Shown here piece after piece: positions 7,953-16,882 of a DNA stretch of 64,000 nt. Position 1 is the stretch's first letter. Each line of letters starts with the position of its first letter. This stretch comes from Burkholderia ambifaria (GTDB lineage Bacteria; Pseudomonadota; Gammaproteobacteria; Burkholderiales; Burkholderiaceae), in assembly GCF_001443045.1 (NCBI RefSeq), contig NZ_LKPJ01000016.1, positions 1-64,000 on the forward strand, in the 5' to 3' direction. Below the pieces are notes generated by a model. That model did no database searches, was not told the DNA's origin, and worked only from the letters and a program-made list of their open reading frames with translations. Made by a program: the position numbers and the translations under genes.

Positions 7953-8453
7953 TCATGGCGACACGGCGACGACATTGCAGATTCCCTGCCGCGCCATCTT
8001 CGTATAGGGACACAGGCGCTCCGTGTCGCGGACGAGACGTTCCGCGACCTCCCGTTCGACACCCGGCATGCGGACTGAGACATCGGCGGTCAACGCATAT
8101 CCGCCGTCTGTCGGATCACGGCCGAACGAGATCCGGACAGCCACGGTTGCCTCCCGAATGTCGATCCGCTCGCGTTGCGCGAGCAGGCTCAGCGCGCCGT
8201 GAAAGCACGCGGCGTAGCCGGCGGCAAGCAACTGTTCGGGATTGGTCCCGCCACCCGGGCCGCCGAGTTCGGTGGGCAATCGCAAATCAAGGACGAGACA
8301 ACCGTCGTCGGATCGCGCAACACCCGATGCACGGCCGTGCCCGGATTCACCGCCAGAGACCCTGACGGTTGTCGTATAGAGCACGGCGAATTCCCGCCCG
8401 CGGTATTTGTCGAGCAGCGCCAGCGATGGAGGTTGCAACCTCTCGTTCTCCAT
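7953..8453 (-). CDS. ohr: Organic hydroperoxide resistance protein (Ohr/OsmC family)
   Basis: 166 residues, slightly longer than classical Ohr. The two redox cysteines are at Cys83 (AACFHGALSL) and Cys148 (RLCPYTK), the arrangement that defines the OsmC/Ohr superfamily. Ohr subtypes use a conserved Arg and Glu near the N-terminus; DLRLPTELGG (56-65) and the NPEQLLAAGYAACF block match Ohr. It reduces organic (lipid) hydroperoxides in the cytoplasm using lipoyl or thiol donors. A clear paralogue lies at 28952-29452 with the same motifs at the same residue numbers. No MarR-type OhrR gene is adjacent, so its regulator is elsewhere or absent. Confidence 0.85.
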   Translation of the reverse strand: MENERLQPPSLALLDKYRGREFAVLYTTTVRVSGGESGHGRASGVARSDDGCLVLDLRLPTELGGPGGGTNPEQLLAAGYAACFHGALSLLAQRERIDIREATVAVRISFGRDPTDGGYALTADVSVRMPGVEREVAERLVRDTERLCPYTKMARQGICNVVAVSP

Positions 8454-8985
8454 ATGCCTCCCGTTTGTTTGTACTGGTCAACGCGAGCGTCTCGACCCTT
8501 GCGTATCGGTGCGATGCATCGTTTTTCGAAGCGAATCCGCGCAATGGTGTGGCTCTTGCCGGCAAGTCGATCCCCATGACCTCCATCCGAAAGATGGGCC
8601 AGACGCTCTTGCATGCTAGGCAAAGACGAGTCGCCGCACCAGATCGCTTCGGGATGCATGGTGTTGCCCACTCTGCACCAATGAGGCGAGACCGGCTGAC
8701 GATCGGGGGCATCACTGTGACGGGAGAGGATTGGTGCCAACGAGGAACGGGAAAGTGTCCCGATACAGGTCTACCTGCAGATGGCTCCGGCTCCTAGCAT
8801 GACGGTACGGCAATGGAGGCGATCGGCGTCGCTGACGCGCCATCGATTTCGATAGTGCCCGATACACGCGTCCTGGATCGCGATGCTCCATCGCCAATGA
8901 AACGTTGCGAATGCAACGGAAACCGTTCCTGGTGTTTCGGGCGGCGACGCGACATGCGACGCACATTCGAAATCGGAGGCCTGCG
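8454..8985. other. 531-bp gap upstream of the LRAT-like gene
   Basis: This stretch separates the divergent Ohr and LRAT-like genes. No frame shows a recognisable protein family, and none has the codon bias of the neighbours. It probably holds the two divergent promoters and degraded sequence. I see no clear operator or hairpin. Confidence 0.4.
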
Positions 8986-9576
8986 ATGGAAACGTTGGAT
9001 ATCGAGTGGCGGTCGACTTCGCCGGCGCCGATCCGGAATGATCCGCGCATCGAAGCGGGCGCGCATCTCGTCAGTGAACGCGATGGGTATGCGCACCACG
9101 GAATCTACGCGGGAAACGGGCTGGTTATCCACTATGGCGGCTTTCATCGCTCCGCAAGGCGGTGCCCGGTGGAATGCGTCCCGTTGTGTCGCTTCGCGGC
9201 GAACAAGGGAATCCGCGTTCAGCCGGAACCGGGTGCCGTCTATACCGGAATGACCGTCGTCGAGCGGGCCAGGTCGCGTCTTGGTGAAGACCGATACCAG
9301 CTTCTGACGAACAACTGCGAGCACTTCTGCACCTGGTGCGTGCGGGGTGTCGGGCGCAGCGAACAGGTACGCCGCAGCTTGAGGAATCCATGGATGGGCG
9401 TGAGGACATTGTTCGCGCTCGCGAACGAGGTACTGGCTTCTCGCGCACGCATGAGGTCGCGTTGCCGCGATGAAATGCACCCGCGGCTCGTCGCGCCTGT
9501 GTGGATACCGGAGCGAACCCGAATGGCGATTTTTCTGCAAATGACTTTCCTGGCCTACTACGTGACGAGACGAGCA
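8986..9576 (+). CDS. LRAT-like (NlpC/P60-related) domain, in frame with NodT without a stop
   Basis: Starts at ATG 8986 behind GGAGG. The LRAT circularly permuted papain-like fold is recognisable: AHLVSERDGYAHHGIYAGNG with the catalytic His in HHGIYAG (about residue 37), VIHYGG, and the nucleophile in the hallmark NNCEHFCTWC near residue 110. LRAT-like proteins are thiol acyltransferases or hydrolases acting on lipids; the bacterial substrates are unknown. The oddity is that no stop codon follows the domain: the frame runs on through about 60 residues straight into the NodT signal peptide at 9577. Either the stop was lost and a fusion is made, or this is now a readthrough relic with NodT starting internally. 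The end coordinate given is therefore a domain boundary, not a stop. Confidence 0.6.
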
Positions 9577-11094
9577 ATGAACATTTTTTCAATCGCCGGG
9601 CGACACACGTCGCGCGTGTTCAAGGCGGGGCTGCCGGCGATCGTCGCGACCGGGTTGTCGGCATGTGTGAACTACGCCGGCATTCACGGCGATGCCGCGA
9701 TGACCGAGCCGCGGCAGTACGCGACGCAACAGAGCCTGCCGTTCGAGCAAGGGCATTGGCCCGACGCCGATTGGGCCGATCAGTTCGGCGACGGCCAACT
9801 GAAGTCATTGATCGACGAGGCGCTCAAAGGCAGCCCGACGCTCGCCCAGGCGCGTGCGCGCGTGGCGGCCGCGCAGGCCTACAGCGAATCCGCGCGAGCG
9901 GGGACGATGCCGCGCATCGACGCCAGCTACGCGCTCACACGCCAGCAATTTTCCGGAACGGCGCTGGTACCGCCGCCGTATGGCGGGTCGTGGCAGACGG
10001 AGAATCGCGGCATCCTCGGCGCTTCGTACGAGCTCGACCTCTGGGGCAAGAAACGCGAGGCGCTGAAGGCGTCGGTGTCGACGCTTCAGGCGAGCCGCGC
10101 CGACGCCGAAGCGGTCAGGCTGACGCTCACGACATCGATTGCACGCACCTACAACGAGCTGGCTCGCCTGTACCTGCTGCATGACATCGCGCAACAGGAG
10201 GTCGATCGGCGCGAGCAGATCGATCGCATCGCGGCAGGCCGTATCGCGACGGGGCTCGACACGCAGGTCGAGCGCGAGACCGCTCGCGCGAATCTCGCGA
10301 CGAGCCGCGCGTCGCTGAAATCGCTCGACGGCCGGATGTTCGCGACGCGCTATCAGATCGCCGCGCTGCTCGGCGCCGGCCCCGATCGCGGCCTGCAGAT
10401 CGCGCGCCCGATGCTTGGCATCGGCAACGAGGTTCGACTGCCCGACAACCTGCCCGCCGATCTCGTGAGCCGGCGCCCCGACATCGTGGCCGCCCGCTGG
10501 CGCGTCGATGCGCTCGCGCACGACGTGAAGGAAGCGAAGGCCGAGTTCTATCCCGACATCAACCTGAGCGCCGCGATCGGGCTCGATGCGTTCGGCTTCG
10601 GGCGCTTCCTGACGGCCGCGAGCCGCACCGCGTCGATCGGCCCGGCGATCCACCTGCCGATCTTCGATGCCGGCGCACTCCGCGCGCAACTGAAGGGACG
10701 TTACGCGGACTTCGACGACGCCGTTGCGACCTATAACCGGACGCTCGTGACTGCGTTGAGCGAAGTCGCGACGCAAATCGCCGACGTGCGTTCGACGGAC
10801 GCGCAACTCGACGATGCGCAGACCGCGCAGCAAGCCGCGCTGAAGGCGGCCGCGCTGGCGTTGGCTCAGTACAAGGCCGGTCTCACGAATCAACTGACCG
10901 TGTTGAACGCCGACGTCAATGCGCTTTCCGCCGATCAGGGCGTCGCGAATCTGCGCATGGACCGCCGCGATCGTCAGATTGCGCTGGCGTCCGCGCTGGG
11001 TGGCGGCTTCGTCGACACGTCGTTCGCAGACTCGGGGGCCACGGCACGTGCCGATGTGCCCGTGTCGGCCGCGCCTGCTGTCGCCGCGCGTTGA
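9577..11094 (+). CDS. RND/EmrAB-type efflux outer-membrane lipoprotein (NodT family)
   Basis: 505 residues from ATG 9577. The N-terminus is a lipoprotein signal: basic RHTSR, a hydrophobic stretch, then the lipobox LSAC with the lipidated Cys near residue 30. The body is the duplicated coiled-coil/beta-barrel TolC-like fold (two OEP repeats; YELDLWGKKREALKASVSTL early, then the SRRPDIVAARWRVDAL motif that defines NodT/OprM channels). It forms the outer-membrane exit duct for the EmrA-like adaptor and EmrB-like pump encoded next. The start at 9577 is chosen because only it places the signal peptide at the terminus; the ribosome site is weak and the frame is continuous with the LRAT-like domain upstream. 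Confidence 0.88.
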   Translation: MNIFSIAGRHTSRVFKAGLPAIVATGLSACVNYAGIHGDAAMTEPRQYATQQSLPFEQGHWPDADWADQFGDGQLKSLIDEALKGSPTLAQARARVAAAQAYSESARAGTMPRIDASYALTRQQFSGTALVPPPYGGSWQTENRGILGASYELDLWGKKREALKASVSTLQASRADAEAVRLTLTTSIARTYNELARLYLLHDIAQQEVDRREQIDRIAAGRIATGLDTQVERETARANLATSRASLKSLDGRMFATRYQIAALLGAGPDRGLQIARPMLGIGNEVRLPDNLPADLVSRRPDIVAARWRVDALAHDVKEAKAEFYPDINLSAAIGLDAFGFGRFLTAASRTASIGPAIHLPIFDAGALRAQLKGRYADFDDAVATYNRTLVTALSEVATQIADVRSTDAQLDDAQTAQQAALKAAALALAQYKAGLTNQLTVLNADVNALSADQGVANLRMDRRDRQIALASALGGGFVDTSFADSGATARADVPVSAAPAVAAR

Positions 11095-11128
11095 GCGGCG
11101 ATCCATCGAATCTGCCAGGAGAATCAAA

Positions 11129-12445
11129 ATGAGCGAAATCAACCCGCCGGTTCGCAAGCCGGTCGAAGCCGCACGCGTGAAGCGTGATTCGTCGCCGCCG
11201 GGAGGCGACGATGTCGCAAGCGAAGCCGCTACGCGACGGCGCAGGCTGTTGCTGGCGCTGCTCGGCGCGGCGGTCGTCGCGTCATCGGTCGCGTATGGCG
11301 TGTACTACCTGACGTATGCGCGCTACCACGAATCCACCGACGACGCTTACGTCAGCGGCAATCTCGTGCAACTGACGCCGCAGGTGGCCGGCACCGTCGT
11401 GGCTGTGAATGCCGACGATACGCAGATCGTGAAGGCCGGAGACCCGGTCGTCACGCTCGACGACGCCGATGCGAAAGTCGCGCTCGGCAACGCCGAAGCG
11501 GCGCTGGGGCAGACCGTGCGGCAGGTGAGCAGCCTGTACGTGAACAACGATCTGTATGCCGCGAACGTCGCGCAGAAGCAGTCCGATCTCGCCCGCGCGC
11601 AGGACGATCTGCGACGCCGCCAGGCCGTTGCCGATACGGGCGCCGTGTCGGCCGAAGACATCGCACACGCGCGCGACACCGTGGCGGCCGCGCGGGCCGC
11701 GCTCGACGCCGCGCGTCAGCAGGCGCAAGCCAACCGCGCATTGACCGCGCGCACGACGGTCGACCAGCACCCGAATGTGCAAGCAGCCGCATCGAAAGTG
11801 CGCGATGCGTATCTGGCCTACGCGCGCAACGTGCTGCCCGCGCCCGTCACGGGCTATGTCGCGAAGCGTTCGGTTCAGGTCGGCCAGCGCGTGTCGCCCG
11901 GCACGCCGTTGATGGCGATCGTGCCGCTCGACGGCGTGTGGGTCGATGCGAACTTCAAGGAAGGCCAGCTGCGCAACATGCGCATCGGTCAACCCGTCAC
12001 GCTGACGGCGGACGTATACGGCGGAAAGGTCAGGTACCACGGCCGCGTCGTCGGCTTCTCGGCAGGCACGGGCAGCGCATTCGCGAGCTTGCCCGCGCAG
12101 AACGCGACGGGCAACTGGATCAAGATCGTTCAGCGTCTGCCTGCGCGCATCCAGCTCGACCGGAAGGAGCTCGACGCGCATCCGCTGCGTATCGGACTGT
12201 CGATGGATGTCGACGTGGATACGCGCGACGGCACGGGACCGCAGCTCGGCGCGGCGACGAATACGTCGTATCGCACGGACGTGTTTGCCGAATACGGCGC
12301 ACAGGCGGATGCCGAGATCGAGAAGATCATCGCGCGAAACGTCGTCATCGAGCATGCGGGGTCGACGGAGCCCGCTGGATCGCCGACGGCTTCCACCAGG
12401 CGCGACACGAGAGACACGCGCGACACGACGCCGCGCGCAAGCTGA
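11129..12445 (+). CDS. EmrA/HlyD-type periplasmic adaptor (membrane fusion protein)
   Basis: 438 residues. A cytoplasmic N-terminus is followed by one membrane helix (about residues 38-62, LLLALLGAAVVASSVAYGVY) and the lipoyl half-motif ESTDDAYVSGNLVQLTPQV typical of EmrA. Next come a long alpha-helical hairpin (about residues 110-220), the second lipoyl half (PAPVTGYVAKRSVQVGQRVS) and a beta-barrel domain. It bridges the inner-membrane pump to the NodT channel. ATG 11129 follows CAGGAG and begins 34 bases after nodT stops; the pump gene follows. The C-terminus ends in a repetitive, charged RDTRDTRDTTPRAS tail, which is unusual and probably disordered. Confidence 0.9.
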   Translation: MSEINPPVRKPVEAARVKRDSSPPGGDDVASEAATRRRRLLLALLGAAVVASSVAYGVYYLTYARYHESTDDAYVSGNLVQLTPQVAGTVVAVNADDTQIVKAGDPVVTLDDADAKVALGNAEAALGQTVRQVSSLYVNNDLYAANVAQKQSDLARAQDDLRRRQAVADTGAVSAEDIAHARDTVAAARAALDAARQQAQANRALTARTTVDQHPNVQAAASKVRDAYLAYARNVLPAPVTGYVAKRSVQVGQRVSPGTPLMAIVPLDGVWVDANFKEGQLRNMRIGQPVTLTADVYGGKVRYHGRVVGFSAGTGSAFASLPAQNATGNWIKIVQRLPARIQLDRKELDAHPLRIGLSMDVDVDTRDGTGPQLGAATNTSYRTDVFAEYGAQADAEIEKIIARNVVIEHAGSTEPAGSPTASTRRDTRDTRDTTPRAS

Positions 12446-12548
12446 CCTGTCGACACGGTGCGCGTGACTGTCGCGCTCCGGTCGATCCCATCGCCTGACC
12501 GGCCGGACCGATACGCCGGCGCGGTCGATACTTCAGAGTGGAAGCGAG

Positions 12549-14102
12549 ATGAACTCTTCAACGCAACCTGTACCGCCGCCGCTGACGGGTGGAAAGCTGG
12601 TCTTGGCGACCCTCGCCGTCGCGCTCGCGACGTTCATGAACGTGCTCGATTCGTCGATCGCCAACGTCGCGATTCCAACCATCTCGGGCAACCTCGGCGT
12701 CTCCGTCGACGAAGGCACGTGGGTCATCACGCTGTTCTCGGCGGCCAATGCCGTCGCGATTCCGCTGACAGGCTGGCTCACGCAGCGCGTCGGGCAGATC
12801 CGGCTGTTCGTGGCCGCGATCGTGCTGTTCGTGTTCTCGTCGTGGTTGTGCGGTATCGCGCCGAACCTGCTCGTGCTGCTCGCCGCGCGCGTGTTGCAGG
12901 GTGTCGTCGCGGGGCCGCTGATTCCGCTGTCGCAAGCGATCCTGCTGGGTTCGTACTCGAAGGAGAAAAGCTCGACCGCGCTCGCGCTATGGTCGATGAC
13001 CGCGACGGTCGGCCCGATCGCCGGCCCCGCGCTGGGCGGCTGGATCACCGACAGCTATAGCTGGTCGTGGATCTTCTACATCAACATTCCCGTCGGCCTG
13101 TTCGCGGCCGGCGTCACGTGGATGATCTATCGCGACCGAGAGACGCAAGTGCGCAAGCTCCCGATCGACAAGGTCGGCCTGATGTCGCTCATCGTGTGGG
13201 TCGCGACGCTGCAGATCATGCTCGACAAGGGCAAGGATCTCGACTGGTTCAGTTCGCCCGTGATCTGCGCGCTTGCGGTCATCGCAGCGATCAGCTTCCT
13301 GTTCTTCCTGATCTGGGAGTTCACGGAGCGGAACCCGATCGTCGACATCCGGCTTTTCGCGGTGCGCAATTTCCGCGGCGGCACGATTGCGATCTCGGTC
13401 GCGTACGCGGTGTTCTTCTCGAACCTCGTGATCCTGCCGCAGTGGATTCAGGGCTATCTCGGCTATCGATCGGTGGACGCCGGACTCGTCACGGCGCCGC
13501 TCGGGATCTTCGCCGTGCTGTTGGCACCGCTGATGGCGAAGATCATGCCGAAGTCCGATGCACGGGTGCTCGCGACGCTGGCCTTCCTCGGTTTTGCGGG
13601 CGTGTTCTTCATGCGCTCGCATTACACGACGGGCGTCGACCCCTATACGCTGGTGCTGCCGACCCTGTTGCAAGGTATTCCGATGGCGCTGTTCTTTACG
13701 CCGCTGACCGCGATCATTCTGTCGGGGTTGCCGCCCGAACGGATTCCGGCGGCCGCCGGCCTGTCCAATTTCGTGCGCGTATTCGCGGGCGGTGTCGGCA
13801 CGTCGTTGATCGCGACGGGGTGGAACGACCGGACGATCCTTCATCATGCCCGGCTCGCCGAGCAATCGAGCGTGAATAACCCGGCCTATACGAGCGCTAT
13901 TGCGCAGCTCCACGCGACGCTCGGCGGCGGGGTGGAGCAGGCCACCGCATTTTTCGAACGGACGCTCAACGCGCAGGCCGCGATGCTCGCGCTGAACGAT
14001 ATTTTCTGGCTGTCGTCGATCATCTTCATCGTGATCGTGCCGCTCGTCTGGCTCACCAAACCCGGCAAGGGCGGTGGCGGCATGGCCGGCGGCGCGCATT
14101 GA
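12549..14102 (+). CDS. EmrB/QacA-type MFS drug exporter (DHA2, 14 TM)
   Basis: 517 residues with about 14 membrane helices. The DHA2 family signature is clear at the start (LATFMNVLDSSIANVAIPTI near residues 24-43). It is followed by the MFS motif A region after helix 2 (GWLTQRVGQIR) and motif C, the antiporter motif (ALWSMTATVGPIAGPALGGW, about 139-158). It exports hydrophobic compounds in exchange for protons, through the adaptor and NodT duct encoded upstream. The gene order nodT-emrA-emrB is the usual one in Burkholderia. The ATG lies 103 bases after the adaptor stop, and the site GGAAGCGAG precedes it. Its substrates cannot be predicted from sequence. Confidence 0.9.
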   Translation: MNSSTQPVPPPLTGGKLVLATLAVALATFMNVLDSSIANVAIPTISGNLGVSVDEGTWVITLFSAANAVAIPLTGWLTQRVGQIRLFVAAIVLFVFSSWLCGIAPNLLVLLAARVLQGVVAGPLIPLSQAILLGSYSKEKSSTALALWSMTATVGPIAGPALGGWITDSYSWSWIFYINIPVGLFAAGVTWMIYRDRETQVRKLPIDKVGLMSLIVWVATLQIMLDKGKDLDWFSSPVICALAVIAAISFLFFLIWEFTERNPIVDIRLFAVRNFRGGTIAISVAYAVFFSNLVILPQWIQGYLGYRSVDAGLVTAPLGIFAVLLAPLMAKIMPKSDARVLATLAFLGFAGVFFMRSHYTTGVDPYTLVLPTLLQGIPMALFFTPLTAIILSGLPPERIPAAAGLSNFVRVFAGGVGTSLIATGWNDRTILHHARLAEQSSVNNPAYTSAIAQLHATLGGGVEQATAFFERTLNAQAAMLALNDIFWLSSIIFIVIVPLVWLTKPGKGGGGMAGGAH

Positions 14103-14156
14103 ACGGGGCCGCGTCGAAGCGTGCGGAGGGGCGCTCGAATGCCGTCGAGCTGGGTT

Positions 14157-14282
14157 GTGCCAATAGCGGCCGCGATCGCAGTCGCGCTGGCGGGCCGCGG
14201 ACACGACGTGATCCTTTCTACCACCGACCCGGCCTCACATGTGGCTGCTGTCCGAAGCGCCGGTCGGGGCAGCCGGCCTTGA
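14157..14282 (+). pseudogene. Relic of arsenite-transporting ATPase (arsA)
   Basis: The frame GTG 14157 to TGA 14280-14282 reads VPIAAAIAVALAGRGHDVIL then STTDPASHVAAVRS. This matches the segment just after the Walker A loop of ArsA (GKGGVGKTT-AAAxAVxLAxxGxDVxLxTTDPAxH). The P-loop itself and everything after residue ~40 of the match are missing. No other arsenic genes are nearby. The rest of the 514-bp gap (14103-14616) contains no further recognisable sequence. Confidence 0.7.
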
Positions 14283-14584
14283 ACACGTCATCACGTCGCG
14301 GGCGGCCACGTGGTGCGTCTTTGAGGATTGCTGGTCACTACCGATCGCGGGGAATGGGTCGCCAGGGCAGTCGTGAGTCCGACCGGCGGTCGTGGCCGAT
14401 AGCGGTCCTGCGTGGTTTCGGGGGGCATGATCGACCGAAGCGGGTCGTTCAGAGTCGATTGAGTCGCCCCAGAACCGCCCTTCGCTGTCGCGTGCAGATC
14501 CTCACGTCGGGATGAACACCCAGCGAGATAACCTTCTTATCTTACGTCGACCAGATCCAGGTAAATTAGAGACATCCGGCACAA

Positions 14585-14613
14585 CGAACGAAGCCCAAGT
14601 TGGGCCTCGCTCG
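14585..14613 (-). terminator. Hairpin just after the M24 peptidase gene
   Basis: Two 14-base arms (14585-14598 and 14600-14613) around GCCCAA/TTGGGC pair with only G-U wobbles when read as minus-strand RNA. The hairpin begins three bases past the peptidase stop codon. There is no T run, so termination efficiency is uncertain. Confidence 0.5.
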
Positions 14614-14616
14614 TCA

Positions 14617-15309
14617 TCAACGCGGCACGTAGTATTCGTCGGGGAGCAGCATATCCTCGAAGAACGCCCCAAATTCGCCGCTCGGATGGCGAAGGTGAAT
14701 CTCCAGAATCCAACGCATCGCGGAAGGCGACTGATCGAAGTCCGCTAGCGAGCCCGTGTAAATCGCCGCGTGCGGGAAGTCCGAGATCCGATGTCCCGGC
14801 AGGTCGAAGTTCAGCACCCATCCCGCCTCTTGCGCCTTGCGGGCCGCGTAGCGGTAGAGGTCCTGCCCCGTCAGGTTCTCGGCGGCCCAGACGCGGCGCA
14901 CGTCATGGAACAATGTTTGGGCATCGTCAGCGCACCGAAGGTGTTCCGCGTCATCTCCGACGACGAAGGTCTCGCCCCCGTCGCCTTCCCACATCCCGTA
15001 TTGCGGCGCGATGTCGATAAAGAAGATGTCGTTTTCCTTGAGAGTCACGCCAGGTGCCGATGCCTGCTTCATAGCTCGCGTCGTGTTGATGCCAAAGCGC
15101 ACTCGGCTTGGATGCCAGGTCCGCGCAAGACCGGCGTCGGCCAGCACCTGTTTTGCCAGCACGACAGCTTCTTCCTCGACCATCCCCGGCTGAACATAAC
15201 TCGCGATCGCGCGAATCGCCGTACGCGTCTTTGCGCGTGTCTGCAGCATTCCGAGAATCGAAAAGGCCGGTCCGATTCGTTCCGCATCGGCATTGGAGAC
15301 TGATTCCAT
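14617..15309 (-). CDS. M24-family metallopeptidase (Xaa-Pro aminopeptidase-like)
   Basis: 230 residues, corresponding to a stand-alone pita-bread catalytic domain without the N-terminal creatinase-type domain. The five metal ligands of M24 enzymes can be placed: Asp99 (FFIDIAPQYG), Asp110 (WEGDGGETF), a His in GHRISDFPH (173 or 180), Glu203 (LEIHLRHP) and Glu218 (FFEDML). A His at 66 in TWHPSRVRFG fits the usual substrate His. M24 enzymes are dinuclear metal aminopeptidases or creatinase-like hydrolases; with this truncated architecture the substrate is open. It is flanked by relics of arsA and resB, but the gene itself shows no frameshift. Confidence 0.8.
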   Translation of the reverse strand: MESVSNADAERIGPAFSILGMLQTRAKTRTAIRAIASYVQPGMVEEEAVVLAKQVLADAGLARTWHPSRVRFGINTTRAMKQASAPGVTLKENDIFFIDIAPQYGMWEGDGGETFVVGDDAEHLRCADDAQTLFHDVRRVWAAENLTGQDLYRYAARKAQEAGWVLNFDLPGHRISDFPHAAIYTGSLADFDQSPSAMRWILEIHLRHPSGEFGAFFEDMLLPDEYYVPR

Positions 15310-15544
15310 CGATGTAGGTCCTCACGTTGATGATTGGCTTGAAAGGCAAGCCGACTATCGCTCCGACGATTATGGGAGGCCGCCCCCGTCTCATCCAGCA
15401 CTGAACGGTGTGCAAAACAGCCAAACCAGGCGTCTTTCCTGCCATATGCCGTTCGCGTGGACAGTCGCGGCAATACACGCTCGTTGCGTCGGCCATACGT
15501 GCCGACCGGAACGAGAGAGGGCACACGGTCGACAATCCGCCTCA

Positions 15545-15810
15545 ATGCGAACGCTTGGCGCGTCCGCTCTGAAACTCATTGCGTCGATGCGATTTGCAGT
15601 CGCCTCGTTGTGGTGATCGGCATTTCGAGCGTGATCGGCATGGTCATCGAGCAGGACCAGTCGTACAACGAACGTCTACGTGAATCAGTTGGCCGTTCTG
15701 GGCCGCGATATTCCGTGAGTTTTCCGTGTTTTCGATTTATTCGGCGGGCTGGTACCTGACGCTCATCGGTCTGATGGTCCGAAAATTCCAGGGCAGGTCA
15801 GGCTCGCCGC
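15545..15810 (+). pseudogene. Relic of cytochrome c biogenesis protein ResB (ccs1)
   Basis: Three frames must be joined to read one protein. Frame one, from ATG 15545, gives KLIASMRFAVASL. The next gives VVVIGISSVIGMVIEQDQSY, and another VYVNQLAVLGRDIP and FRVFDLFG. The last gives YSAGWYLTLIGLMV. Together these match the first membrane helix, the 'VNQFGPFW' loop and the second helix ('YSAWWFxLI') of ResB. At least two frameshifts and a stop are needed, and the rest of the approximately 700-residue protein is missing. The segment 15310-15544 upstream shows nothing recognisable; 15811-15931 is probably the promoter of the next gene. Confidence 0.65.
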
Positions 15811-15931
15811 GTTCGAGCGGCGTTCCTTGATTTGCAATTCGGGACAAAAAGCGTCATGCAAGCGACACGACCCAAATCGTTCGCTCCAATCGCGCATAGA
15901 CTGGGTTTGGATCAGAGAAGCAAGACCAACA

Positions 15932-16882
15932 ATGCACATCGGAATCCTTGTTCTTCCGCACCACAGAAGCTCCGACGTTGCCGCGCCCATGGACGCGCTC
16001 AGCGTCTTTCGCGGCGACTCGGCGAGTGATCCGTACTCGTTCGAACTGGTCGGCACGACCGCCGGTGCGATCCGCGGCACGAGCGGAGTGGCGCTCATCC
16101 CGGATTCGACCACCACGGGCAGTCCGCCCAGCTTCGACACGCTGCTCGTCGCCGGCACGGACGACAGTGCTGAACCGCAGACCCATCCCGGGCTCATCGA
16201 ATGGATCGCAACGGCGGCAAGGAGCGCTCGCCGAATCGGCGCGATGGGCTCGTCCGTTCACCTGCTCGCCCACGCGGGGCTGCTCGACGGCCGCATCGTG
16301 GCCGTTCATCCGGCTGCTGGGCCGGGGTTCTCGCAGCTCTGGCCGAGTGTCAATGCGAACACCATGCACGCGCTGGTCCGCGACGGGAACATACTGACTG
16401 CCGTCGGCGGGCAAGCGGGTCTCGATCTCGCGCTCGAGCTCGTGGCCGACGATTTCGGCGTGCCCGCCGCAAAGCAATTGGCCGAGCAGTTGCAGACCTG
16501 CCGGCACCGCTGCGGGCCGTGGCGGCTGCCGGCCTGTCTGCGTGTCGGCATGCGCTGGTGCATTCGAGAGATCCAGGCCTATGTGCAGACGAATCTGACT
16601 GCCGATCTCGGCGTTGGCGCGCTCGCCGCCCGCGCGGGCATGAGTGATCGCAATTTCGCGCGGGTCTTTTTGCGTGAAACCGGGGTGACACCTTCACAGT
16701 TCGTCCGGAACGAGCGCGTTGCCATGGCAATCCAGCTGCTTTCGCAGCCTGCCTATTCAATGGTGCAAGTTGCGCAGCTATGCGGTTTTGCCGAAACGGC
16801 GGCGCTGAGACGAAGTGTCACCGCGCGTCTCGGCGTGACGCCGCGAACGCTCAAGGCGAGGTCGATCCGCGAACGACGGTAG
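15932..16882 (+). CDS. GlxA-type AraC-family regulator lacking the DJ-1 cysteine
   Basis: 316 residues. It has an N-terminal DJ-1/PfpI-like domain (MHIGILVLPHHRSSDVAAPM onward) and a C-terminal AraC double helix-turn-helix (IREIQAYVQTNLTADLGVGA, then LCGFAETAALRRSV). In GlxA relatives the elbow usually reads GSxCSGAF with a Cys. Here it is GSSVHLLAHAG, so the cysteine is absent and the domain can only be a ligand sensor or a scaffold. The following gene, 152 bases downstream on the same strand, encodes a TDT/SLAC1-type transporter and is a plausible target. ATG 15932 was chosen because it starts the conserved beta-strand; the longer open frame has no homology. Confidence 0.8.
   Translation: MHIGILVLPHHRSSDVAAPMDALSVFRGDSASDPYSFELVGTTAGAIRGTSGVALIPDSTTTGSPPSFDTLLVAGTDDSAEPQTHPGLIEWIATAARSARRIGAMGSSVHLLAHAGLLDGRIVAVHPAAGPGFSQLWPSVNANTMHALVRDGNILTAVGGQAGLDLALELVADDFGVPAAKQLAEQLQTCRHRCGPWRLPACLRVGMRWCIREIQAYVQTNLTADLGVGALAARAGMSDRNFARVFLRETGVTPSQFVRNERVAMAIQLLSQPAYSMVQVAQLCGFAETAALRRSVTARLGVTPRTLKARSIRERR

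Noticed and set aside
8454..8985. Several 70-140 codon frames in the gap before the LRAT-like gene
   Set aside because: None has a ribosome site with family similarity or the expected codon bias; frames overlap on both strands.
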